38,986 nucleotides of DNA from Clostridiales bacterium DTU053 (GTDB lineage: Bacteria; Bacillota; Clostridia; Oscillospirales; Acutalibacteraceae): the NCBI GenBank assembly GCA_001512765.1, contig LFSO01000034.1:22224-61209 (forward strand). Reading direction: 5' to 3'. Below, one piece after another: positions 18,001 through 26,078 of the stretch. Within the stretch, counting starts at the first letter, position 1, and every line of letters begins with the position of its first letter. Made by a program: the position numbers and the translations under genes. The notes below the pieces were generated by a model. That model saw nothing but the letters and a program-made list of their open reading frames with translations. It did not search any database and was not told the origin of the DNA.

Positions 18001-18619
18001 CTCCGAGCTTTTCGCCGTGCGTTTTAACTCCGATTTCTTTGCTCAGACAAAGCCCTCATTTGCCTATGGCGAGGAAATGAGCGCCGCCGATATGGGTACG
18101 GCAAACCACAAATTCCTCCAGCTTTGCGACTTTAAGGCGGCTATGAAGGATATAGACTCAGAAATTCAAAGGCTTGTTGTCTCGGGTCAGCTGACCGAAA
18201 GGGAGGCAAGCGCCGTATCGAAAGAGGATATTTCGATTTTCCTTGAGAGCGAAACGGCGAGAAATATCGTTACAGCCGACTCGGTGCTCAGGGAGCGGAA
18301 TTTCACGATTCAAATTCCCGCCTCCTCGGTTTTCCCCGAGCTGCGGGACGCGGAGTCCGATGAGAAAATCCTCGTGCAAGGCAGAATTGACCTTGTTTAC
18401 ATAAAGGACGGCAGGGCAGTGGTGGTGGATTATAAGACCGACAGACTGAATTCAACCGCTCTCCTTGTCAGCCGCTATGCGGGTCAGCTCAAAGTTTACC
18501 TCAGAGCCGCGGCGGAAATTCTGAATATGCCTTACGAAAAAGTCTCAGCCGAAATCTACTCTCTGCACCTTCACAAAAGCATTCCCGTGGAATATGCAAG
18601 TCTTTTTTACCAATACTAA
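15074..18619 (+). CDS. addA: ATP-dependent helicase/nuclease subunit A (AddA)
   Basis: UvrD-like superfamily 1 helicase fused to a RecB-type nuclease; it supplies the motor and one nuclease of AddAB. Motifs in order: Walker A AAAGSGKT (Lys31), TFTNAAANEMR (Ia), DEFQD (about 395-399, motif II), VGDVKQSIYRFR (III), TIHKSKGLEF (V), LLYVAMTRARE (VI) and the nuclease DYKTD (Asp1119, Lys1121) preceded by GRIDLV. The length of 1181 aa is normal. TTAGGAGG lies 5 bases before ATG. No clear terminator follows; the next 300 bases are a GC-rich island. Confidence 0.97.
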   Translation: MSKVNWTDQQKRAIELRGGSIALSAAAGSGKTAVLVERVIEILLDDAEPVDPSELLVVTFTNAAANEMRQKIKRAINEKIAENPFSSRLNRLKIGIESANICTMDSFCIKLLRENFHLAGVSPDFRPLDGSEEESLKKDILDMVLEELYVERGEPFRRMADILSDGRDDSSLGEFVSRLYEQAMVFPFPEKWLDSVIELYENSGEGIWHAVIRKTVVEAVNCCVSLLNDAIEISSNDEKLSELYIDFLEDEIRRYKKVLDAAENGQWDELYEKVNTFSFGRIPTVRGDSIFKSAAKGKRDKAKEVFKQLTEYLCATSDEHKEDMELLLPVAKELIFAAKTYAAKLFEEMKAKNAYSFSVLNQLTLSLLVKEENGALVKTELAKELASGIKHVLIDEFQDTNELQNTVFRALSSDGEKLFVVGDVKQSIYRFRLAMPTIFINLLETSSDYEERRFPARLFLDRNFRSRRGIVSAVNFIFSQLMSKEAGEVEYTDGHAMTAGADYDKEEKRQNPAVALHILEYNKKENSDTKIESEAAYIASFIKKTIESGVLVGQKDKKRPVRASDFAILLRSAKNNAAIYRNALINQGIDAYAEEKTGFFGASEISVMLSFLRAIDNPSRDVDLLALMFSPIYGFTPDEIAELRSLDMKGSLYSCLKLYAAKGNIKAISLYNDIHLLRNLSGIMPTAKFIRALYEKTGFMSIVGAMSRSDKRKANLSLLCEYAEEYEKNKGTGLSGFIRKMDALQRISAVLPSASAVSEGADVVRIMTIHKSKGLEFPFVIIANCAESLTNPNQKHLVTPETGAGIKIKNPERMNVYKTIPSVATELLAKKNGAAEDLRLLYVAMTRAREALIMVGTVESAERKLSKTLAVTPVKGKLSPYAVNTAQSFLDLLLCGLLRHPEAAALREIAGADAIIDTLPADFKLSLVINRQGSESAEEVTEECGVNEEMLREIEKRADFVYPYIPLSAVPAKMSASELFAVRFNSDFFAQTKPSFAYGEEMSAADMGTANHKFLQLCDFKAAMKDIDSEIQRLVVSGQLTEREASAVSKEDISIFLESETARNIVTADSVLRERNFTIQIPASSVFPELRDAESDEKILVQGRIDLVYIKDGRAVVVDYKTDRLNSTALLVSRYAGQLKVYLRAAAEILNMPYEKVSAEIYSLHLHKSIPVEYASLFYQY

Positions 18620-18654
18620 AATTGGCAATAGCTCTAAATCAAGGAAAACGCCGC

Positions 18655-18985
18655 CGATTTTGGGGCAGCGCATACCCGCCTTGAGTGAGGTGTTTCCCCG
18701 CGTGCCTATGTCAAGCGAGCCCCGCCCGGCGGGGAAGTTTCCTTGCGGCGTGTTTTCCCGCCCGCCCCGAGCGGCGAGAGCCGAATCCGCCCGAGCGGAG
18801 ATTGCCCGAGTTAGCGGCACTCCCGCTTTGCGGTTTCCGCGCGGACAAAATAAACCCCGTCCCGAGCGGCGCTTGCGTTCCCACGGCAAAGGCCCATTCC
18901 CGCCCCTGCGCCCAACAACAGAGGGAGCGGAGACCCCTGACAGAGCGCCGTTCCCGCCTCTGACGCGGCGTGGGCGGAATTGGCG
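18655..18985. repeat. GC-rich intergenic island with short repeats
   Basis: About 330 bases of strongly G+C-rich DNA between addA and an AT-rich promoter region. CCCGAGCGG occurs three times (18766-18774, 18790-18798, 18861-18869), with a broken copy near 18805. A 5-bp hairpin CCCCG-CCCGG-CGGGG lies at 18720-18734. Short ORFs run through it on both strands but none has a ribosome binding site or recognisable protein. It resembles, in composition and placement, the islands at about 1680-1845 (shared GCGGAGATTG) and 23695-23945. Its function is unknown. Confidence 0.5.
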
Positions 18986-19066
18986 ATTTGAGAAGGTATA
19001 AACATGCGAAAAACGGCTTAAATTGTAAAGAAAGTCTAAATTTTATGCGTATGCGAAATAAAACAT

Positions 19067-19095
19067 TTGACATTAATACGATAAAGAGTTAAAAT
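19067..19095 (+). promoter_or_regulatory. Promoter of rny
   Basis: TTGACA (19067-19072), 17 bases, TAAAAT (19090-19095): a near-consensus promoter in AT-rich DNA. Transcription would start near 19102, giving a leader of about 320 bases before rny. Confidence 0.75.
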
Positions 19096-19101
19096 ATTTT
19101 C

Positions 19102-19405
19102 AAAGTGCGGCTTTGCGCTTTTATTTGACTTATGTTTTTCGTCAGTAGTTCGCTGCTGTGAAATAACGGTTAAATATATTTGGCATTATTGTGTCATCAG
19201 CACTTATTCAAGCATTTTTCCGGATTGCCGATTAATCGATGATAACAGCTTGGGCTGATTTAATATAAGCAGGGCTGTTTTGACGCTATATTTTTTGTGT
19301 ATAGGCCCATTATACGCAGTGGGCAGATGTCAAAAAATGTGAATATTATTGATTTTCGGCACTTCCGTAGATTTGGGCGCAAAGAGCGTCCGACTTACAA
19401 AAAAC
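19102..19405 (+). promoter_or_regulatory. Long rny 5' leader with a 5'-terminal hairpin
   Basis: No gene is seen here. At the predicted transcript 5' end, AAAGTGC (19102-19108) pairs with GCGCTTT (19115-19121), followed by TATTT. That is either a stabilising 5' hairpin or a weak terminator. Further on, AACAGC (about 19246-19251) can pair with GCTGTT (about 19274-19279), followed by TT. Known RNase Y genes are subject to autoregulation in some Firmicutes, and a leader this long would give room for it; that link is inference. Confidence 0.4.
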
Positions 19406-19420
19406 AAGGAGGTGCATTGC

Positions 19421-20971
19421 TTGGACCCGATTCTGATAGCCGCAATAGTCGCTGGCGGGGTCATACTCTTTGGAGTAGGATTTGCCCTCGGCAGCGTTTA
19501 CAGAAGAAAAGTAGCAGAAAGAACAATAGGCTCGGCTACTGACGAAGCAAACAGAATAGTCAGTCAAGCTATTGCTCAGGCAGAAACGAAGAAAAAAGAA
19601 GCAATTATCGAAGCAAAGGACGAAATTCATAAGCTGCGCACAGAGGCGGACCGTGAAATTCGTGAGCGCAGAACGGAAATTCAGCGTCAGGAGCGCCGCT
19701 TGATTCAAAAAGAGGAGAGCCTTGACAAAAAGCTGGACGCCCTTGAGAAAAAGGACGAAACCCTAAACAAAAAGCTCAAAACCGTTGACGAAAGACTTGA
19801 AGAGCTGGAAACCCTGAAGAAAAGCCAGTACGAAATGCTGGAGAGAATTTCGGGATTCAGCCAGGAGCAGGCAAAGGAATACCTGCTTAAAAACCTTGAG
19901 GATTCCCTTGAGCACGAAAAGGCAGTCATGCTCATGGAGCATAAGCAAAAGACCCTTGAAGAAGCGGAAGCGATGGCAAGGGAGATTATATCCACCGCTA
20001 TTCAAAGGTGCGCTGCCGACCACGCCGCAGAGGCTACCGTTTCCGTTGTCGCTCTGCCCAATGACGAAATGAAGGGCAGAATCATCGGACGCGAGGGCAG
20101 GAACATCAGAGCCCTTGAGACCACTACAGGCGTTGACCTAATCATTGACGACACGCCCGAGGCAATCACCCTCTCCAGCTTTGACCCGGTAAGGAGAGAG
20201 ATTGCAAGGCTGACATTAGAAAAACTCATTGCCGACGGCAGAATCCATCCCGCCCGCATTGAGGAAATGTACGACAAAGCCCGCCGCGAGGTTGAGGCAA
20301 CAATTAAGCAGACAGGCGAAAGAGCGGTTATCGAGGCCGGCATAAACGGCGTACATCCGGAAATCGTAAAGCTCCTGGGCCGTTTAAAGTACCGCACCAG
20401 CTACGGTCAGAATGTGCTTGACCACTCCCTTGAGGTTTCACATATCGCAGGTCTTATGGCTGCGGAGCTGGGCGCGGATGTTAAACTCGCGAAGAGAGCA
20501 GGTCTCCTGCATGATATAGGCAAGGCGATAGACCATGAGTTTGACGGCTCCCATGTGCAGTTGGGCGCAGAGTTCGCCAAGAAGTATAAGGAGAACGATC
20601 AGGTAATCCACGCTATAGAGGCTCACCACGGAGATACCGAGCCCAAGACCGTTGTGGCATGTCTTGTTCAGGCGGCGGACGCTATTTCAGCCGCGCGACC
20701 CGGCGCAAGGCGTGAAAACCTTGAAAGCTACATCAAGCGCCTTGAAAAGCTGGAGGAAATCGCGACATCCTTTGAGGGTGTTGAAAAGTCCTTTGCAATT
20801 CAGGCAGGCAGAGAGGTTCGCATCATAGTCAATCCCGAAGCAGTTTCGGATGACAAGATGATACTTGTTGCCCGTGATATTGTTAAGAAGATTGAAGATG
20901 AGCTTGAATATCCCGGACAGATTAAGGTTCATATTATCAGAGAGAGCCGTGCCGTTGAATATGCAAAATAA
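19421..20971 (+). CDS. rny: Ribonuclease Y
   Basis: Membrane-anchored endoribonuclease that initiates mRNA decay in Firmicutes. An N-terminal transmembrane helix (residues 3-22) is followed by a long charged coiled coil (about 30-180), a KH domain ([15 protein letters not shown]) and an HD phosphohydrolase domain ([11 protein letters not shown], then [10 protein letters not shown] with the His-Asp pair). The start is TTG at 19421: AAGGAGG at 19406-19412 is 8 bases upstream, giving 516 aa, the normal length. An upstream in-frame ATG at 19349 would add 24 non-hydrophobic residues and lacks a site. ymdB follows, as in many Firmicutes. Confidence 0.97.
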   Translation: MDPILIAAIVAGGVILFGVGFALGSVYRRKVAERTIGSATDEANRIVSQAIAQAETKKKEAIIEAKDEIHKLRTEADREIRERRTEIQRQERRLIQKEESLDKKLDALEKKDETLNKKLKTVDERLEELETLKKSQYEMLERISGFSQEQAKEYLLKNLEDSLEHEKAVMLMEHKQKTLEEAEAMAREIISTAIQRCAADHAAEATVSVVALPNDEMKGRIIGREGRNIRALETTTGVDLIIDDTPEAITLSSFDPVRREIARLTLEKLIADGRIHPARIEEMYDKARREVEATIKQTGERAVIEAGINGVHPEIVKLLGRLKYRTSYGQNVLDHSLEVSHIAGLMAAELGADVKLAKRAGLLHDIGKAIDHEFDGSHVQLGAEFAKKYKENDQVIHAIEAHHGDTEPKTVVACLVQAADAISAARPGARRENLESYIKRLEKLEEIATSFEGVEKSFAIQAGREVRIIVNPEAVSDDKMILVARDIVKKIEDELEYPGQIKVHIIRESRAVEYAK

Positions 20972-21016
20972 CGGCACAGAACTTAAAAGTGCTTTTATTT
21001 GCAAAGAGTGAATTTA

Positions 21017-21049
21017 CGGCAGGCGGCTATCCGCTTGCCGTTTTCGTTT
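21017..21049 (+). terminator. Terminator between rny and ymdB
   Basis: CGGCAGGCGG (21017-21026), 4-nt loop, CCGCTTGCCG (21031-21040), a 10-bp stem with one G-T pair, followed by TTTTCGTTT. It ends shortly before the ymdB ribosome binding site, so ymdB probably depends on read-through. Confidence 0.75.
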
Positions 21050-21075
21050 ATAAGAGGGTTTGAAAGGGGCAAATC

Positions 21076-21846
21076 ATGAATATTTTGGCAATCGGCGATG
21101 TGGTAGGTACACAGGGATGCGAGTTTCTTCGCGCCCACTTGCCGGCCATAAAAAAACTTAATCAAATAGACATATGCATTGCCAACGGAGAAAACTCCGC
21201 TCAGGGCAACGGCATTACCCCCTCATCGGCGAATTATCTTTTGGAGAGCGGCGTTGACCTTATCACAACGGGCAACCATGTTTTCAGAAGGCATGAGGTT
21301 TACGAGTATCTGAATTCATCGGTTCCCGTAATCCGCCCCGCCAACTTCCACCACACCACCCCCGGCAAGGGCTTCTGGATTATAGACAGAGGCAGATTCT
21401 CAGTCGCCGTAATAAACCTTGCGGGCACCGTTTACATGGAGTCGGCAAGCAACCCCTTTGACAAGGTGGACGAAATTCTGAATGAACTTAAAGACATAAA
21501 AAACATTATAGTGGACTTCCACGCTGAGGCCACGGCGGAGAAAAAGGCTCTGGGCTTCTATCTTGACGGCAGAGTCTCGGCGGTTTTCGGCACTCATACC
21601 CATGTGCAGACCTCCGACGCCTGCATTTTGCCTAAAGGCACAGCGTACATCACCGACCTTGGCATGACGGGTCCCGTACACTCGGTTCTGGGCGTTGAGC
21701 CTTCTCTCGCAATCGAAAAGCTCAGAACAGGCATGCCCGTAAGGTTCGAAAACCCCGCCGGAAAGGTCAGCATGAACGCCTGCATTTTCTCCATAGACGA
21801 AAAAACGGGCAAAGCCCTATCCGTCGAAGCAATTACCATAGAATAA
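21076..21846 (+). CDS. ymdB: YmdB-family metallophosphoesterase
   Basis: Member of the TIGR00282/YmdB family, dinuclear-metal phosphodiesterases; B. subtilis YmdB hydrolyses cyclic nucleotides and affects biofilm and motility gene expression. Metal-site motifs in order: IGDVVG (residues 6-11), NGENS, TTGNHVF, DFHAEATAEK and GTHTHVQT. The length of 256 aa is typical. GAAAGGGG precedes the ATG. It lies 104 bases after rny, a conserved pairing, and the binding-protein gene starts 12 bases after its stop. Confidence 0.95.
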   Translation: MNILAIGDVVGTQGCEFLRAHLPAIKKLNQIDICIANGENSAQGNGITPSSANYLLESGVDLITTGNHVFRRHEVYEYLNSSVPVIRPANFHHTTPGKGFWIIDRGRFSVAVINLAGTVYMESASNPFDKVDEILNELKDIKNIIVDFHAEATAEKKALGFYLDGRVSAVFGTHTHVQTSDACILPKGTAYITDLGMTGPVHSVLGVEPSLAIEKLRTGMPVRFENPAGKVSMNACIFSIDEKTGKALSVEAITIE

Positions 21847-21858
21847 AGGAAAAGGAAT

Positions 21859-23388
21859 ATGAAAAAGTCCTTAAAAATAATCGCGCTGATTTTATCCTTT
21901 GTAATTCTTTTCTCCTCCTGCTTCAGAAAGGAGCCGGGTACGGAGGACGCAAGCTCCGAAACAAAAATCGGCGGCGAAACGAAAAGACCCGCTCAGCAAG
22001 TTGACAGGGTGCGCCTGCCCTTTTCTTTGGAGGACAGCCTTAACCCCTTCTTTTTAAAGGGCGTGAGAAATATCAGCCTCGTGCCCCTGATGTTCGACTC
22101 CCTCTATGTGATTGACGAAAAATATATGCCCGTCCCTTCCGTTGCCCTTGAGGCTGTGGAGGAGGGCCTTAATATAAAGGTCATTTTAAAAGAGGGCATA
22201 ACCTTCAGCGACTCAAGCCTGCTTACAAGCGCGGATGTGGTTTACTCCTTCCATCAGGCAAGGCTCTCGCCCTCGTACAAAACTCAGCTTTCGGCCTTCA
22301 GCTCCTGCGAGGCTGCGGGAAGGTACGAAGTGCGTTTTGCGCTTAAACAGCCCACGCTCTCACCGCTTAGCCTGCTTGATTTCCCGATAGTAAAACAAAA
22401 CACCGCCGACCAAAGCGAACAGGTGCCTAAAGGCAGCGGAAGATACATATACAGAGCCGAAAACGGCGAGTACCTTTTGGAGCCGAACCCCTCCTACAGG
22501 GAGAACAACGACATCGCAAGGACTATAAGGCTCATACCCATAGGAGAGAGCGTGTCCCCCGTATTCATACTCGAAACGGGAGAGCTGGACGCCTGCTTTG
22601 ACGATTTGTCCTCAGGAGCCGTCCGCAGAGCCGACGCCGCTCAGACGGGCGCGGTTCTCAATAACCTTGTGTATTTGGGCGTAAACAGCAAAAACTATGT
22701 GCTCTCCGACAAGGCGGTCAGGAACGCCCTTTCCCGCACCATTCTCCGCTCGGACATCAGCACAAGAGTGTATTCGGGCAACGCCCTGCCCGCTCAGGCT
22801 CCCGTCAACCCCGCAAAGCAAAGCTACTCCTACTTTGCCGACAACATTAAGGAGGGCATCGAGGTTTGGGAGGAGCTGGGCTACAATCAGTTCACCTCCG
22901 GCGGCGTAAGAAGGGGCGGCAGGGGAGTTTTAAGTTTCACTTTAATCTGTCCGTCGGAGAATCAGTTTAAAGTTCAGCTTGCAAAGTCTGTTGCGGGCAG
23001 CCTTAAAGAGGCGGGAATCAAAATCACCGTCAGAGAACTGACCACACAGCAGTACAAAGAGGCTTTAAACGCCGGCAATTACGATTTGTATATCGGTGAA
23101 ACAAGGCTTTTAAACAATATGGACTTGTCCGAGTTCTTTAAAGCCGACGGAGCTTTGTCCTTTGGCATTGACCCCGAATCCCCCATAGCCAAGGCGTATT
23201 TCGACTATGTGGGCGGCACAATCTCCGAGTCGGTGTTCTGCCGTCAGTTCGTGGAAGAAAGCCCCTTTATACCCCTTGTTTTCAGAATGGGCGTCCTCTA
23301 CTACTCCCGCGGCATTGACAAGGAAGTAAAGCCCGTGGGCGCAAGTCTCAATGTTTACGCCAATATCCACGAGTGGAACGCGGACTAG
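21859..23388 (+). CDS. Oligopeptide-type ABC transporter substrate-binding lipoprotein
   Basis: Extracellular solute-binding protein, family 5 (OppA/DppA type). Lipoprotein signal: MKKSLKIIALIL core and lipobox LFSSC with Cys21 as the lipid attachment site, followed by a Glu/Ser/Thr-rich linker. Family pattern: SLVPLMFDSLYVID, PSVALEAVE, ITFSDSSLLTSADVVYSF and VRNALSRTILR. The length of 509 aa is normal. No permease or ATPase of the Opp type is nearby, so it either works with a transporter elsewhere or has a sensing role. It probably shares a transcript with ymdB (12-base gap, AAAGGAAAAGGA site). Confidence 0.85.
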   Translation: MKKSLKIIALILSFVILFSSCFRKEPGTEDASSETKIGGETKRPAQQVDRVRLPFSLEDSLNPFFLKGVRNISLVPLMFDSLYVIDEKYMPVPSVALEAVEEGLNIKVILKEGITFSDSSLLTSADVVYSFHQARLSPSYKTQLSAFSSCEAAGRYEVRFALKQPTLSPLSLLDFPIVKQNTADQSEQVPKGSGRYIYRAENGEYLLEPNPSYRENNDIARTIRLIPIGESVSPVFILETGELDACFDDLSSGAVRRADAAQTGAVLNNLVYLGVNSKNYVLSDKAVRNALSRTILRSDISTRVYSGNALPAQAPVNPAKQSYSYFADNIKEGIEVWEELGYNQFTSGGVRRGGRGVLSFTLICPSENQFKVQLAKSVAGSLKEAGIKITVRELTTQQYKEALNAGNYDLYIGETRLLNNMDLSEFFKADGALSFGIDPESPIAKAYFDYVGGTISESVFCRQFVEESPFIPLVFRMGVLYYSRGIDKEVKPVGASLNVYANIHEWNAD

Positions 23389-23409
23389 CGCGGAAATAAT
23401 AAAAAAGCC

Positions 23410-23438
23410 TTGTAATCAGAGCCGACAAGTGATATAAT
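23410..23438 (+). promoter_or_regulatory. Orphan consensus-like promoter in the spacer before liv
   Basis: TTGTAA (23410-23415), 17 bases, TATAAT (23433-23438). It starts 22 bases after the binding-protein gene and has no gene for about 750 bases downstream. Confidence 0.6.
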
Positions 23439-23444
23439 TACTGA

Positions 23445-23505
23445 GATATTAATGCACTGGGATATCCCTCAGATACCCCGGTGCTGTTTTGTGCATTTTT
23501 TGTGG
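23445..23505 (+). ncRNA. Candidate short RNA / terminator with alternative hairpins
   Basis: Just downstream of the orphan promoter, GCACTGGG (23454-23461) can pair over 8 bp with CCCGGTGC (23477-23484). Alternatively AATGCAC (23451-23457) can pair with GTGCATT (23491-23497), which runs straight into a T-tract (23496-23501) as an intrinsic terminator. The two stems share GCAC and exclude each other. It may simply be the terminator of the binding-protein gene, or it may be a very short regulatory RNA. I know no family it fits. Confidence 0.35.
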
Positions 23506-23694
23506 GTGTGAAATTGTATAAATCGCCTAAAAATAAACTTACAGCGCATATGGATTTAGAGTTTATATATAAATGAAAATCCAAATTTTTGCGCTTTTTG
23601 GGCTTTAAAACACACTCTCCCCGAATTGCCCATAAAATTCTTGAATAAAGGCGACAAATAAAAATATATTTTCAATTAACAAGACTTTTCTCGC
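23506..23694. other. AT-rich spacer, nothing recognised
   Basis: AT-rich non-coding DNA between the candidate short RNA and the GC-rich island. I see no ORF with a ribosome binding site, no tRNA-like fold and no strong repeat. Confidence 0.5.
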
Positions 23695-23945
23695 TCCGCG
23701 GAAAATCACTTATGCCGCTGGTGGCAAATCAGCGTCAGGGGGGGTACGGCGGCAAGAAAAAAACCGCCCTTGGCGGTCAGGTGCCGCAGCGCCCCGACCC
23801 CGCAAGGGAACGGCGGCAAAGCATCCCCTTATTCGGCGGCAAGCGAAATGCCCGCCCGCGGCGGTTCAAGCGGCGGCGAAATACTCAGCAGCGAATCCGC
23901 CAAGCCCCGCAGGCGGCGGAAAAAGGCAAAAATCAACCCGACAAA
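23695..23945. repeat. GC-rich intergenic island with CGGCGGCAA repeats
   Basis: About 250 bases of G+C-rich DNA flanked by very AT-rich sequence. CGGCGGCAA occurs at 23747-23755, 23811-23819 and 23834-23842, with a variant CGGCGGCGAA at 23871-23880; spacings are irregular, so it is not a CRISPR or simple tandem array. CCGCC-rich inverted segments (for example ACCGCCCTTGGCGGT near 23763-23777) can form hairpins. Two overlapping short ORFs have no ribosome binding site and Arg/Pro/Gly-rich products; I regard them as compositional artefacts. Confidence 0.5.
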
Positions 23946-23949
23946 TTTA

Positions 23950-24029
23950 TTGTATTTTAGCGAATTATAATGTAAAATATCAGAAAATTTTTTAATTCGA
24001 TTGAATTCGGTGAATTTTGATACTATAAT
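23950..24029 (+). promoter_or_regulatory. Tandem liv promoters with CodY-like box and inverted repeat
   Basis: P1: TTGTAT (23950-23955), 17 bases, TAAAAT (23973-23978). P2: TTGAAT (24001-24006), 17 bases, TATAAT (24024-24029). Between them, 23975-23989 matches the CodY consensus AATTTTCWGAAAATT at 13 of 15 positions, overlapping the P1 -10. An inverted repeat AATTC-GATT-GAATT (23994-24007) covers the P2 -35. The leader to livH is about 150 bases and contains small hairpins (for example CTTTTT-AAT-AAAAAG near 24130). CodY control of branched-chain amino acid uptake is established in other Firmicutes; here it is inference, and AT-rich DNA yields chance matches. Confidence 0.5.
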
Positions 24030-24184
24030 GTAAGTTATTGCAACCTTTATTACTTTAGCGTTACAACGCTTTAAGGCAAAACCAAAGTAAACAAATTCTG
24101 GAAATCGGCAGACTCATTCAAAGTTTTTGCTTTTTAATAAAAAGACTGTTTGTCTGCGCTCGAAACTTAGGAGTGATAATCTTT

Positions 24185-25072
24185 ATGCAGGTTTTTTTCA
24201 ACTTCGTAATGGACGGACTGAACCTGGGCAGTGTGTACGCGCTGGTCGCGCTGGGCTACTCAATGGTTTACGGCATCGCCAAAATGCTTAACTTCGCCCA
24301 CGGCGACATAATCATGGTGGGCGGCTACGCAATTTATGTAATGTTCCTGCAAAAGGATTTGGGCATCGCCGCGGCGGTTGTCGCTTCGGTAATCGTCTGC
24401 TCTTTGCTGGGCATTATCATTGAGTTTTTGGCTTATCGCCCCCTTAGAAACGCATCTCCTCTTTCCGTCCTTATTACAGCTATCGGCGTCAGCTACCTGC
24501 TCCAGAATATTGCGCTTTTAACCTTTACATCAGAGCTTAAGCTCATCTCCGGCTTTATTAAGCTCCCCACCTTTTATGTGGGTCCTGTGAGGATTGATGG
24601 CGTATCGATACTTATTTGGATTACAACTCTTGCAATAATGGTTGCGCTTAACTACTTCATACAGAACACCAAGACAGGAAAGGCTATGCTCGCGGTGTCT
24701 GAGGACAGGGGAGCGGCTCAGCTCATGGGCATTGATGTAAACAAAACAATTACCATCACCTTCTTTATAGGCTCCGCTCTCGCGGGACTCGCCAGCGTAC
24801 TTTACATAGCAAAGTATCAAAAGATTGAGCCTTATACAGGCTCGGTATTCGGCATAAAGGCATTCTCCGCGGCCGTATTCGGCGGCATCGGCAGCATTCC
24901 CGGCGTAGCCCTCGGCGGAATACTTATCGGACTTATCGAGGCGCTGGCTATCGGCTATCTTCCCGATACCCTTCGTCCCGCGTCGGACGGCGTCGCGTTC
25001 GCAATACTCATCATCATGCTTGTGTTAAAGCCCTCCGGCATTTTGGGCAAGACCAAGATTGAAAAGGTTTAA
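24185..25072 (+). CDS. livH: Branched-chain amino acid ABC transporter permease LivH
   Basis: Inner-membrane permease of a Leu/Ile/Val-type ABC importer. It has the family start (DGLNLGSVYALVALGYSMVYG, shortened here), NFAHGDIIMVGGY, and the loop near the C-terminus AFSAAVFGGIGSIPGVALGG that contacts the ATPase. About eight hydrophobic segments. I chose ATG at 24185 (295 aa) because family members start there; AGGAG at 24169-24173 is 11 bases upstream, slightly long. A GTG four codons earlier overlaps that site. First gene of livHMGF. Confidence 0.95.
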   Translation: MQVFFNFVMDGLNLGSVYALVALGYSMVYGIAKMLNFAHGDIIMVGGYAIYVMFLQKDLGIAAAVVASVIVCSLLGIIIEFLAYRPLRNASPLSVLITAIGVSYLLQNIALLTFTSELKLISGFIKLPTFYVGPVRIDGVSILIWITTLAIMVALNYFIQNTKTGKAMLAVSEDRGAAQLMGIDVNKTITITFFIGSALAGLASVLYIAKYQKIEPYTGSVFGIKAFSAAVFGGIGSIPGVALGGILIGLIEALAIGYLPDTLRPASDGVAFAILIIMLVLKPSGILGKTKIEKV

Positions 25073-25085
25073 GGGGGGCTTTGGG

Positions 25086-26078
25086 ATGAAAAAACTGCTT
25101 AAATCAAAGTCACTCATCTTCACTTCGGTATTAATCGTACTTTACATATTAATTTCCGTTCTGATGTTTGAAGGCAAGTTCACAAGGAGCCAGCAGGCAA
25201 TCCTTCTCAAAATGTGCTCCAGCATCATACTTGCCATGTCGCTGAATCTCGTAGTAGGTTCCCTCGGCGACCTGTCGCTGGGTCACGCGGGCTTCTTCTG
25301 CGTGGGAGCATACGCCGGCGGATACTTCGCCGTAAACGCGAATCTGCCGCTGCCCTTGGTATTCGTAATCGCCCTTATTATAGGCGGCATTACCGGAGCC
25401 CTTTTCGGATTCTTCATAAGCTCCACCATTTTAAGGCTCAGAGGCGACTATCTGGCGATAGTAACCCTTGCCTACGGTGAGCTGATCCGTTCATTTGTAA
25501 AGATAATTCCCGCTCTCGGCGGAACAAGGGGACTTATCGGCGTCCCCAGCCTGGGAGCAAGAGGCAAGCAGTTCCTATACATGTTTGCGGTTGTTATAGT
25601 AAGCTTTATACTGATTTCAAACTTTACCAGATCCCGTCACGGCAGAGCAATAAACTCCATCAGAGACAACGCAATAGCCGCTCAGTCAATAGGCATAAAC
25701 ATAAACCGCTATAAGGTAATGACCTTCACAATCTCCGCATTCTTTGCGGGAATGGCAGGCGTGGTGTTCGCTTTCTTCAAGAGCAATTTGGAGCCCTCGG
25801 ACTTTACCTACAACCTTTCGATTGAGGCGCTTTTGATGGTGGTCTTCGGTGGCATGGGCAATCTCTTCGGCTCGGTAGTCGCGGCGGCTGTAATTACGGC
25901 TCTGCCCGAGATACTGAGAGACGCCGAGGAGTACAGACTCCTGATTTACGCAATATCCCTGATACTTCTCATGATATTCACATCCAACCCGAAGCTCGTG
26001 GAATTGCGCAAGAGAATTATGCCAAAAACACTGTTCGCCGGTCGTCGTAAGGAGGGAGCAACAGATGATAATGCTTAA
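25086..26078 (+). CDS. livM: Branched-chain amino acid ABC transporter permease LivM
   Basis: Second permease of the importer. Family motifs: MSLNLVVGSLGDLSLGHAGF (with the conserved GxxxLGHAGFF), LRGDYLAIVTLAYGE, ALGGTRGLIGVP and VVFGGMGNLFGS, the ATPase-coupling loop. About nine hydrophobic segments. ATG at 25086 has AAGGGGGG 7 bases upstream; the in-frame TTG at 25059 lies inside livH and is rejected. Its 3' end overlaps livG by 14 bases, indicating translational coupling. Confidence 0.95.
   Translation: MKKLLKSKSLIFTSVLIVLYILISVLMFEGKFTRSQQAILLKMCSSIILAMSLNLVVGSLGDLSLGHAGFFCVGAYAGGYFAVNANLPLPLVFVIALIIGGITGALFGFFISSTILRLRGDYLAIVTLAYGELIRSFVKIIPALGGTRGLIGVPSLGARGKQFLYMFAVVIVSFILISNFTRSRHGRAINSIRDNAIAAQSIGININRYKVMTFTISAFFAGMAGVVFAFFKSNLEPSDFTYNLSIEALLMVVFGGMGNLFGSVVAAAVITALPEILRDAEEYRLLIYAISLILLMIFTSNPKLVELRKRIMPKTLFAGRRKEGATDDNA

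Noticed and set aside
18594..19001. 135-aa ORF through the GC-rich island after addA
   Set aside because: Starts inside addA, lacks a ribosome binding site, product is Arg/Pro-rich without recognisable pattern, and overlapping ORFs of similar length exist on both strands.
23747..23880. Possible CRISPR-like array of CGGCGGCAA units
   Set aside because: Units are only 9-10 bases with irregular spacing (64, 23 and 37 bases) and no cas genes.
23712..23970. Two overlapping short ORFs in the second GC-rich island
   Set aside because: No ribosome binding site, overlapping frames, repeats out of phase with codons; explained by base composition.
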